Shown one piece after another: positions 12,269-23,200 of a stretch of DNA of 64,000 nt. The notes under the pieces were generated by a model. It saw only the letters and a program-made list of their open reading frames with translations. It was not told the DNA's origin and did not search any database. A program made the position numbers and the translations under genes. The stretch lies in contig CM060080.1 of the NCBI GenBank assembly GCA_030533445.1, positions 22,397,377 through 22,461,376 on the forward strand, in the 5' to 3' direction. The number at the start of each line of letters is the position of its first letter. Position 1 is the stretch's first letter. The DNA comes from Cyprinodon diabolis. Its lineage: Eukaryota > Chordata > Actinopteri > Cyprinodontiformes > Cyprinodontidae.

Positions 12269-12835
12269 TTATCTACATAAACCTGTACTTAATGATGACT
12301 AGAACTTCCAGTGTACGCAAGCACAGTGCCGACCAACCGGTGTACCACAAACACACTAAACATAGATGCAAGCTTCGAAAGGGCCATTAGTTGACGCAAT
12401 CAACATTGGCTATGAAAAACTAGTTGTCACATAATCGTTTAAAAATAAACATTGTTTTATAACTTAACATTTCCTTTTCTGTGATCGAAAGTTTGAATCG
12501 CATGCAGTCGACTGAGGCAGTTGGAGAGGGCAGACTTATTTTCCTGGTGAAAAATGAACATCACATAATTCACTGTGTCTTGAAGAGCTGTAATATCTGA
12601 AAGCGGGGCAAAAACAACTGAATAACAAATAAATAATAAATTCCATGTTCTTTAACAAAATCAAGCTTGCAATCATGAAAAGGAGTGGTGCATGGTCAGG
12701 GCCTTCAAGATCTTCACTGCTGGCCTAAACTCAATCAGAAACACTAACCTACATTCAAAACCTTAAATTTTCTTCTTTCCAACTGTAATAATTTATACCA
12801 AAAAATTCCATTCTCTTAATTTTGTAGCATTTCTC
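12269..12835. other. intergenic, nothing recognised
   Basis: No coding or repeat signal identified. Confidence 0.4.
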
Positions 12836-12839
12836 TCGC

Positions 12840-13330
12840 CGGCGCTGCTTCCATTACATTTATGTGGTTGCTATATTTTTTGTCCATTCAGATCTTAGCC
12901 GCACACATCAAATGTCGCTTGGGTCTGGTTGCGAACCAGTTTTGCTGGTATGCTTCCGCAACGTCTGCTTGGAATTTCTTGGGATGCACAGCAGTTTCTC
13001 ACCAAAGCGCACGGGGGAGCCTATTCGAGAACTCAGGAGAACTTCGGCGGCGCCGGTGGGGTTGTTTATCTTCCAAAACAACAATGGCCCATCTGCAAAA
13101 TTTTACGGTCACGGAGATGGATCTAGAGTTGCAAGACATCGAAGAGGAACAGGTTCTGTTAATGGAGTTAGCAAAAAGACAGATTAACCTTTCGTCGTAG
13201 GTGTTCATTGTAGTTGTTCCTCGGTTTTTAAAAAAAATGGCGCACCCCGGCAACAAATTGAGAAGGACGACCACACAGAAAGCTGTGAGGTCTGTGCGGG
13301 TTTGTGACCGTCCGACACGTAGTCAGAATT
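12840..13330 (+). other. GC-richer block open in three plus-strand frames, unclassified
   Basis: All three plus-strand frames stay open here: about 12862-13200, 12864-13187 and 12929-13126. The frame ending at 13200 finishes with an acidic helix-like segment (ELQDIEEEQVLLMELAKRQ) after a methionine at about 13085. I recognise no family. The base composition contrasts with the AT-rich surroundings, and an RLE-LINE remnant lies just to the right. A 5' piece of a transposon is the most likely explanation. There is no support for a host gene. Confidence 0.3.
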
Positions 13331-13419
13331 TTTTTAATGTTTTATGTTCCATTTCATCTGGTTTTTAGAAGCATATTGAGTCTGAAATTTTACTAATGAT
13401 GTAAATGTATGGCTATAGA

Positions 13420-14445
13420 GTAGAGGATTGCCGTTGGGGTGGTATGTGTCATCTTCAAGCTCGGGTCCTCTACCAGAGGCCTGGGAGTTTGAGGGTTCTG
13501 CACAGTATCTTAGCTGTTGCTAGGACTGCACTCTTCTTGACAGAGACCTCTGATGTTTTTATCTGGAATCTGCTGTAGCCACTCTCCCAGTTTGGGGGTC
13601 ACAGCCCCCAGTGCTCCAATTAGCACTGGCAACAGTTGCTGCTCTTACTTTCCACATCTTTTCTAGCTCCTCTTTCAGCCCTTGGTATTTCTCAAGCTTC
13701 TCGTGTTCTTTCTTCTTGATGTTGCTGTCGCTTGGGATTGCCACATCTATCACTACTGCCTTCTTCTGATGTTTGTCGATCAACACGATGTCTGGTTGGT
13801 TAGCCATCACCTGTTTGTCAGTCTGGATCTTGAAGTCCCATAGGATCTTAGCTCGGTCATTCTCAACTACCTTAGGAGGTGTCTTCCATTTGACCTTGGG
13901 ACTTCCAGCCCATACTCATGGCAGATGTTCCTGTACACTATGACCGCTACCTGGTTGTGGCGTTCCATGTATGCACTTCCTGCCTGCATTTTACACCCTG
14001 CTGTTATGTGCTGTATTGTTTCAGAGGCATCTTTGCACAGTCTGTATCGGGGGTCCTGCCTGGTGTGGTAGACCCTGGCCTCTATTGATCTTGTACTGAG
14101 TGCCTGTTCTTGTGCTGCCATGATTAGTGCCTCTATGCTGTCCTTCAGTCCAGCCTTTTCCAGCCACTGGTAGGATTTTTTTATATCAGCCACTTCTTCT
14201 ATTTGTCTGTGGTACATGCTGTGCAGCGGCTTGTCCCTCCATGATGGTTCTCCTTCATCTTTCTTGTCCTCACTTTCGGTTTTCTCCTGCCTGAGGTATT
14301 CGCCAAGCCATTTGTCTTTGGGGGCCCATCTTTCTGATGTACTCCTGGATCTTAGTTGTTTCATCATGGACAGTGGTCTTGACACTCACTAGCCCTCGGC
14401 CTCCCTCGCTACGCTTGGTATACAGTCTCAGGGTGCATGTGACAG
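13420..14445 (-). pseudogene. RLE-type non-LTR retrotransposon C-terminal remnant
   Basis: The two longest minus-strand frames (14385-13867 and 13810-13559), joined by frameshifts, encode the C-terminal end of a restriction-like-endonuclease LINE. First comes a helical region, then a CCHC knuckle (CRLCKD...ETIQHITAGCK, about 14047-14006). The endonuclease core follows: QPDIVLID...VVIDVAIPSD with the PD-(x)n-D arrangement (about 13800-13730) and a downstream KYQGL. The 5' part before about 14400 is also recognisable, but out of frame. R2/R4/Hero-type elements carry this CCHC plus RLE layout. The copy is 5'-truncated and frameshifted, so it is inactive. Which teleost family it belongs to needs a database search. 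Confidence 0.7.
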
Positions 14446-16912
14446 TCTGGTTTCATATGTGGTGCTTTTCATTGTATGAAAAATTTTATTCTTATATTTA
14501 AGTCATCCTGTCTTTCTCTTCCTTTTCTTGGCATAATATGAGGAAAATTAATCTACTGCAATAATAAAAAATCCAGTATAAATAGGTTAATGTGAAATTT
14601 TTCTTTTACTGACATCTGTTAGACAATGGACTGAATAAATCTGAATTAAACATTAAGTGAGCTCTTAAAAAGGTTTCATTTGATAATGAATCACAATGTG
14701 TAATTATAGGTGAGTTTAAAATTTAAACAAAGTTTTCAAATAAGGGAGGATACCTAAAAGGTTAGAACCTGTTCAGATCCATTATCGCCCAACTCTACTA
14801 AAAATAGTTAGAATTTAATGTGGGAATATCTAGCGGTAATTGTATTTCAGTATTACCGAGAAAAATAGCTGAAATTAATCAGACTGCATAACAACAACTA
14901 CATTTACCTTAAATGTCTAACTGAAGTGATGGAGATTATAGGTTGAAATAAATAATTCAGTCATCTTTATTTTAAATGTTGAAGACCGGGAACATTGCCT
15001 CATGAAAGAGACCAAGTCTGATTGCGTGATAATCATAACAATGCTCCACTATTTACACTGTAATTTAAAATCCTTGTAAACATTACTAATTGTTAAATGC
15101 TTTAACAGTGAACAAAGAAAAACATGAACATACATCTAAATCAGTTACATTTCTAATGAATATTTTTATGGATTTTATGAGGTAAAAATAAAGGGAAGTC
15201 AATTATTATGTTTGAGTTATGAAGTTGTTGCTCCACGTTCAGGTTGTTTCTGGAAGATTTCTATATCATAAAGGCAAAGCATGACAACTCTGGATCAGAA
15301 GTGATAGAAAGGGGCTCTTTAAGCAACCAATCTGCACAGTGGCAGAAAATGTTTCTATTGCCAAATTGTGGAAATACTTTTTTTAGGGGGTCAGGAGAGG
15401 TCTCAGAGGTAATGATAAAGAGGAGCTGCCTCGCCAAAGGTGGAGTGATACAGCAAAGTTATGAAATAAGCAGCAACCACACTGCGAGAGGCAGCTTCTC
15501 TCGTCCCTCAGGTTTCTTTCTTCCTAGTTGGAATAACAACTAATCATTTATTTCAATTGAAAACTCTGTAGTGTAAAAGGTAAATTTTTAATTATAAACA
15601 ACCCTCTAAACTTATGATGTAGGTAATGGAATAATTGTGGTAGTATTTTATATGATCAGTTAAGACATGTGAAATATCTAGTTAAAAAAGGTAAAATATT
15701 TAACAACAATGCTTTAATTATAGCATTATTAAACCTGAACAAGCATGTTCATCAGACTTTAGCAGATAAGAGTTTCTAAAGGCAGAGAAATTAGCTGGAA
15801 CTTAACTGACTGGCCAACATTACTGCATTAGAACTGAGTGATTAATGACTTTAATAGAAACTACTTAGTTTCACACTCACCCACACAGTTGTTAATGAAT
15901 GACACTCACAAAAATTAACATGATTTTTTAAACTCATCTAAGAATCCATTAACATATAAGACACACTGAGGTGGCTAGCTGGTGCTTGGTGGAATAAGAA
16001 AATTAGATAAAAAGAACACTTCGGACATCTTTAAACTTAAATCCCAGGCTGATTTACATTGGCAGAGACATCCAGCAGATCTAATTTGGTTAATTTCTCA
16101 ATAAAAAAAGAAGAAAAAAGGTTTCATTTTATTTAGGTCAATTTAGGTCTACTTTATTAAAGAAATACTAAGGAAACACTAACTTTAAAAAAATTTAAAT
16201 TGAATAACATTAACATTAAGTGAATTTGATCACATTAAGGCCAGCCAGAATAATACAGATACTAGTTTACTACAGATAATCCTATTCTCAGGTATTATTC
16301 CTTTCTGAGTTCTCTAACACCGTGGGCAAGACCAAAGAACAACAGCCGAATAATTTTGTCTCCCTCTAAAACTCCAATCCAACAAAGTTTGTATACATCT
16401 GTCAACTTCACGACTAAGGGAGGGGCAGGAGTCTGCGATAAATCACTACAAGAAATGGAAAATCCTCCCTATCTTCGCCTCACTGCATCATCACACTGCA
16501 TCACAGCTACCTGAACCTACTCCCTCTATTTCATCTAGCAGGGATGGAGTCAAGAATGGTTCTTCAGAGACAAAGACTGGACCATCCAGTGGACATTATT
16601 CTTTCTTCATTACAAAATACAAGAATTAACAGAACAATGGTAAATCTACCAAAATTACTTCTTAAAAATAAACTAATAATTGCCATGATAAACTAATGTC
16701 AAGGTTATTAAATGCAGCTACAAATACAAACATATTCTCTTAACTTAATTTATTTAGTTTACATCTCACAATGACAAATTTTAGAAAAACCTTTAGAAGA
16801 TTGAAGGTGTCAGAGTGATAAAAACTGTATTTTTAAAGAACTAGTTTTTCAAAATTTTTTTTAATTCTTTTTATATCCACAAAGAAACCCTGTTATTGGC
16901 ATGAATACTCAC
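14446..16912. other. AT-rich intergenic or intronic sequence, nothing recognised
   Basis: Roughly 2.5 kb of AT-rich sequence without repeat termini or a supported exon. If the minus-strand gene at 20-25 kb extends this far, this would be intron. Confidence 0.4.
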
Positions 16913-16973
16913 CATATGGGTCGTTTTTCAAGTTTATCTGTTTGACAATGTGCACTTATCTCTAGGTATTTAA

Positions 16974-17609
16974 GGCCCCGTCCACACGAAGTCAAAACGA
17001 ACATGAAACGCTGATATTTTCCAAAACGTTTGCCGTAAAGACGGAGACGTAAAATAAATGTGATCGTCCACACGAATGCATGAAAACGCTGCAAAATGTA
17101 TGCCAGGCCTGTAAGTGGCGCTGTGCTGCCAAAGCAAAAATAGGCGACGAAATGTTGGGCATGCGCACTAATATTTATACATGGTTGCCCTGCGGGTCCA
17201 TTTTCGTGGTTCAGTCAAATTCAGGTGCTGAACTATGTTGTTGATATTGCTCTGTTCTTCCTGGAGATATTCCAGAAGAAGAAGATTCTGTTGTAAGCCC
17301 GACAGCAGGGTGAGTAGCATGAGCAGCAACCATTCAACACAGTACGGCGCCATTGTTGTTGTGATACTGTGTCGCGCATGCGTGTTTAGAAGCGACGCTA
17401 TGACGCATGCGTGTAAAAAAAAAAAAATGCAGTTAGAGCGTAAAGATGTAAACGCGAAAACAGCGTTTCAAAATCTTCCCACTCTGAAGGCTGAATAAAA
17501 AAAAGATCGTTTACAGACCCCCGAAACGCCGGCTTCGTGTGGATGAGAGGCTGGTTTGGTGAAAAATTTGTGCGTTTAGGCCAGGGTTCGTCTTCGTGTG
17601 GACGGGGCC
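16974..17609. mobile_element. Harbinger/PIF-type MITE
   Basis: Perfect 18-bp terminal inverted repeats GGCCCCGTCCACACGAAG, flanked on both sides by TAA (16971-16973 and 17610-17612). This is the 3-bp TWA target preference of Harbinger elements. The 636-bp body has no transposase. It is CpG-rich for the region and carries GCATGCG repeats (for example 17376-17382, 17404-17410). The TIRs are intact, so the insertion is comparatively recent. Confidence 0.85.
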
Positions 17610-17612
17610 TAA

Positions 17613-19019
17613 GTGTGACTAAGTGATGCTTGTATAAAGCGTTTTGATTTGTCAAACTATATAATGTTAAATAAAGGAGAAAAAAAAGTGGAGAAAACAG
17701 AACTGGACAGAGGAGCAGCACCTACTCTTGGCACAGCTTTGGGAGGGGAGTAGAGGATTGATGAGAGGTAAACTGGTACCAGGATCAAGGTGAGAACAAA
17801 GAGGTTGGTTAGGGAGTTGATTGCTGAGCAGATCAATGCATTTCAAAGCAGACTGGATTGTGTGAGGGACTAGTCCATGTTGCCAGCAGAAGCCACAGCA
17901 GAGATTGCAGAAACACAAGAGGTCTTTTGGCTCCTGACATCATAAACAACACAACAAATACTGATTCTCCCCTAATTTACATCTTCCTCCTGTGTACATA
18001 TGGTGTATATTATTGCACTTTATCCCATCTATGTACATATTGTACTACAACTCTTTCCAATTCATTTCAAATGTCTATTATTGAGAATGTTTTAAAGTCT
18101 GTATTAATAGTACATTATTTTGTATGGTATTGTTTGTACATTTCCCCTTTTTGTTTTTGGTTGTTCAATATGTCTTAATTATTTTTTTAATTCTTCATTA
18201 ACAATTTTCTTATTTTTACTAGAGGCAGACTAACAAACTACTTCTATATAATTATATAGGAGTGAGTTTGCATTTGTGGAGGCAGACATCTTTTGCTCTA
18301 CAGCAGCACAGAGATGACAATCTAATGACTATAGAGATTGCCACACAGACTAATGGAATACCATGTATAAAATGATCTATGTAAACTAGACGTCCACCAG
18401 CCACAACTAGCAACCACCCCGTTATTATGAGGATGAGCGATTTCAATCCCCGGTTGTTGCGTTTATGTTTTGTTTTTTTATGAGTGGACTCATGTCTTTC
18501 TTCTGCCCTCAGCTCAGTTTTGCTTTGGTCAGAGAGTCCAGAAGAGGGGGACAAGTGACCTGGACAACAGAGGTAAGGTGAGACCACATTCCTGAGCTCA
18601 AGCAGAAGCAGCGGGGAATCAGTGTGAGAACACCAGGAGAGAGAGCTCCATTACAGCAACGAGCCAGCCAGCTATGCCGGAGGCGGCAGCTTGCCGCTGC
18701 TAGCTTAGGAGGATGCTGATGAGAACAGCAGTAGCATGGGGAGGTCAGCTGGGAAAGAGCGCTAATGGCCCGGAGGAAGCTACAGCTGGCCCGAGCTAAC
18801 CACGGAGATTCAAAGAAGAGTGGCGGAGATTGGATTTGTCCACCGGGCGGAGAAGTCTGAAGGCAGAGTAGAGTGGCTGCAGCTTTGCGTGAGGTGGACA
18901 GCATGACCTCTGAGAAGCTCGCCAGGGAAACAGCGCAGGAAGAGACAACGGCAGGCCAAGGCTGGGCTCTGGAGGCTAACTGCAGAGATGGACAGATGGC
19001 CACTAAGTATCTAAGGATC
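17613..19019. other. unclassified, with a GC-rich repeat-like block
   Basis: 17613-18490 is AT-rich and shows nothing. 18490-19019 is GC-richer and stays open for 164 codons on the minus strand with no family features. A GAGGCTAAC-containing segment near 18970 resembles one at about 11670-11700. It runs directly into the retroelement tail at 19020 and is probably part of a retroelement body. Confidence 0.4.
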
Positions 19020-19515
19020 CAGGAAGCTTTTTCAATTCAAAATGTCATAATAAGTGTTAAGTTGGAGGTTTTATAGAATGGACCACAACAGGCGAGATGT
19101 AATGATCCCCTCTATGGGGATATCTCGCCTGTTCAGGCAGGTGCAACAATTCCCCCTAACGACCCCCTTTTAGAAGCAAAGACCAGTATTGTGCATTGCA
19201 TGCTAACAAAGAACCCAAACGACTCCCCATTCTTAAGGGATGGATCTTTTCTTCTAGTTCAGTTTGCATGTTTTTTTTAAACCAAAAGAAGGCATTGTTT
19301 AGGTCCACTCTATAAAGCCTCGAACTCAACGCTAATTCTGATATTTTGAATTGAAAAAGCTTCCTGGTTGGGAAGCGAAACATCTTCAAACTTGGAAACA
19401 AAGTCCAGTGGATTGTTTTTTTTTTTTTTTACTTTTTTGGAATGACTGTGACCTGCATGACTGAGAATCTTCACCAGCATACAGTCCATGTCTGTGCTGG
19501 AGGAAGGATACAAAA
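19020..19515. repeat. retroelement tail duplicated as an inverted repeat
   Basis: 19020-19084 (minus-sense) and 19302-19366 (plus-sense) are inverted copies of the same ~65-bp segment, sharing TTTTGAATTGAAAAAGC and TTCCTG. The plus-sense copy continues through GAAGCGAAACATCTTCAAAC and a T-tract to about 19515. A diverged relative lies at 22335-22530 on the minus strand. The spacer contains a 47-nt perfect-ended hairpin (19087-19133). The layout recalls Penelope-like elements, which often leave inverted partial copies, but I could not confirm the family. Confidence 0.5.
19087..19133. repeat. 47-nt hairpin
   Basis: AACAGGCGAGAT at 19087-19098 pairs perfectly with ATCTCGCCTGTT at 19122-19133. 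Inside it ATCCCC and GGGGAT form a second stem around a TCTAT loop. Confidence 0.7.
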
Positions 19516-20239
19516 TGCTCTAAGGCTAAATAAAAATATATTTTTTAAAAGATTGATGCTGAGATATAATGTTAATTAAACATGTTATCACTTGACAAGA
19601 TAGATAAAGTGACGTAGAGGAAGCCATTTTGTACCATGATGAACGTATTGTTGGGAGAGACAGGCAGTGTTTGGGGGCAGGTAATGTCGCTGCAGTCTGA
19701 CCATTAGATGTCTCTGAAAATTAGACATTGTAGCTTTAACATTTCTGAAAACTGAAAAAAAATTAATCTGAAAAAAAACTTAAATAAAATCAGAGAAAAC
19801 AGCAAACTCTATGTTTTACCTTTTAAATTATTTTTCAGCATTTTTGTCAAATTTCGATTTACAAAATGTATTTTTTAAAGTTCCATTTAAAAAGCTATTT
19901 TTTTTTTTGCTTGCAAGAATAATTGAACAATTGTATTACATTTAGTTTTTTTCTAGTCATGTTTTAGTTTAGTAAAATCAAAACTGTTTGGACAATAAAC
20001 TGGTTGACCCAACTATAAATTGCACAAAGCGGATCATGGGTTCATATCTACTGTAGGAATAATGCAATCCAGTCATTAAAAGCTCCATAAAAAACAATGT
20101 AGATGTCTCCCTTTAAAAAAAAAATATATAAATAAATTAATAATGAGCATTAAGCTTTCACACTGGAGGCATAATTTTATGTAAAGGTATATTGTTTGCT
20201 GAACATCTCAATTACTAACTGATAATACTGGGACCCTAC
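19516..20239. other. non-coding, nothing recognised
   Basis: AT-rich, with many A and T runs. No supported exon. Confidence 0.4.
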
Positions 20240-23200
20240 CTTTTTTTATTGGAGGATTCACAGCTTTAATGGGGTTATGGCCACAGTCTTTTGAGTAGGT
20301 CAACATGTACGGCGTGATGTTAACAGCATCATAGATAGAGTCCAAATCCCAGTAGGAGCAAAACAACATGTATGCACTCTCAACTGCATGCACAGCTCGG
20401 GATGAGAGTGCCAGCCAAATGGCATAAAAAAGTGGTAATCCTACAAAGACAGGCAGTTACACAATATGTGATGGATGATGAGGAAAAAAAGGAAATCCCA
20501 AGGTCAAAAGCAAAGAGAAATTTTAAAAAGGCTTAAACGATCAAGAGCAGTGTGGAGCAACATGTATTACATGATCAGCTAAAGCAAAGGGGGGTGGGGG
20601 TCAAAAGGCTAATAACTTAAGCCTTAGTGAATCGTTCATATAAGCACTATGGATGTTATATAAAAAGTAAAAAAAGCTACTGCAGCCAACAGTTTAATAA
20701 ACCGTCTTTAACTAGCTTTAAAAGACAGGCCTGTACAGCCGAGTTCATTTTATATCTGTATATTATATGTAAATATTTACTATTTTATCATCATTTCTTA
20801 CAATGAAAAACATTTATTGAATAATATTCATGTTAAAAGATATAAATAAAATCTATAATTGTCATTAGGTTAAGGAGAGCATGTGTATTCAATTTGTTTA
20901 AGATATACATATATGTATATATACAAGACAACCCCTATAAGGAGAAACTATACATGAGTAAATCATAAATACTAGACAACATTAACTCTGCTACATTGAC
21001 TGAAAGCTGCATTTTCTCTCGTTTTTTTGTCAAATAACCTGTTTTGCTTTCCTTGGATTTTCAATATTTGCTCTATCGTGATCAGAGTTGTGCTTTAAAT
21101 CTCCAAACACAAGTCCGACAGTGATAAAAACCTGTGCGGGTGCAGGACATTTCTGCTCTTCTCAGCCTTTGCACCAAAGCCAGACAGAAGCACAAGCATA
21201 ATTGCTTGATATACATTTTAAAAGTCTTTCTTTATTGCCAAGTTTATGAGGAATTAGGAGACTTCAAAATCCGTCCAAGAAATGGTTCTAAACGGCATGT
21301 TTAAAAAATTTTTTTATCATAATAAAACAAAATGCAGTTTAAATGTAATTATATAGATTTTCATTCAGGATTATTGAAATATATTTGATCTTAAACTTTA
21401 AATGCACAAATTTTGACAAACAAAAAAGGAATATCCTAACAGCTTATTAATTATATTCGACATAATATAATACTACTACTGCAGTTGATCATTTTGGCTG
21501 CTTGTATTGGACTGTAAATATTGGATTTTCACGCTTTATCTAAGCGTCACGTTTTAAATGTCCTCAAACTTTTGGTTTTACATTCGTGTTCCACATGGGA
21601 CAGAAAGAAACAACCTCATGAGTAAATCTGATAGATGCACTTAATAAGAACAATTCATTTATATCGATCCTTCTTCAAATATAGGTCATACTCCATCATC
21701 CAGTGGGGACAGGAGATTTTTAACAGAGTGGGGTAAGAGTACCCATAAACTGTATTTTAGTAAAAGTAGCACTATTTCATCATACGTTTAGAAGTTAAAA
21801 AGTAACCTTTAAAGAAATTACTAAAGTAAGAGTAAAAAAGTATTTTGTAAAAAGGCTACTGATCTACTTACTACCCATGATTATAGTTATAAAACTTATA
21901 AAATCATTAGTTATAATATAGGTTAAATTACACTATACCGTTTACCGCATTTTCACTCAACTTCCACAGCAGACTCAGCAGATGGGGGGGGGGACTTTAT
22001 CAAACAAGCCTTGAGTGCAACAAATCAAGTGTCTCTCAATGGCGCATATTTGTTAAAAACATGCTGGTTTTCGTTAAGTGAAGTTACTCACAATGGTGGA
22101 GATAATTTGGAGAAATTTCACTCAGGAGTGGTGATTTTTCCCTCATATGTTTACTTAAATAAAAGGCAAAAGTACAATGCTGTAAAGCTACTACTAAAAG
22201 TACATTCTTATCACAAAATTATTCAAGCACATTTAACTAAGTAAATGTAACTAGTTACCCATCAGATTTGGTTAGATGCTCAGATCAGATCAATGTGTGG
22301 ATTTGCCATAATTTTCTACAACTGATTCCGTAAAAGTTCAAAAATTATCCACTGGACTTGGTTTCCAAGATTTGAAGACGTTTCGCTACCTCTCCAGGAA
22401 GCTTTCTCAACTCAAATGTCTGGATCTGCAGTGAGTTTGAGTCTTATACAGACAAAGCCTTGTATCGCTTGAAAACATGCAAATGGTAACCGATGAATGG
22501 GTCGTTTGGTTCCATTGTTAGCCTGTAATATCTGAAACCCATCCATGATTCTGAAGGTCGGTCATTTCGGGGGGGGGGGGGGGGGGGGGGGGCTTGTCTC
22601 CTGTAATACCTGAAACCTGTCTATGATTGTTAAGGGTTGATCGTTTTTCTACAACTGAATAAAAACAAAACTGAGATAATAATCTTTGGACCAAAGGAGT
22701 AGGGATCCAGAGTTAGCTCACACAAGTTGAGTGTAAGTTGAGTCACCTAATACATATATCAGGATTCCAAGACTCTAGCTGGCAGAGGTTTTAGCAATGT
22801 GACAAAAAATATTTCAACATTAGAATCATGATTCCCATTTATTGAGATCTAGAGTCAATATTTAATATTCCAATGTCAAATTTAAAAACCCCAGAAATTA
22901 AAATGATTTTATTGGGTGTCAGCCTCTAGTTTGTAACTAGACCAAATGTCTGCACCTTACTATGCACTTGGTCTTGGAAGGTACACAAAAATAATCTTTG
23001 ATGTGTCAAAGAAGATATCCTGGTAAGACATTTCATTTATAAACATTGACCATCTTTGCTCACATTCCTTTCCTGCTGGGAACACACGGTACACATTAAA
23101 AAATGGCCTCTACTTATATAGGGCTTTTTCAAGTCAGAGGACCTGACCAAAGTGCTCTACACTACATTCATTTATTCATTCACCCCTTCAATCACACACT

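Noticed and set aside
13559..14385. Two minus-strand frames that look like a host protein
   Set aside because: They carry the CCHC knuckle and PD-(x)n-D endonuclease motif of an RLE-type LINE and are separated by frameshifts.
18509..19003. 164-codon minus-strand open frame
   Set aside because: Low-complexity Cys/Ser/Leu-rich peptide in a GC-rich repeat-like block, with no domain and no splice support.
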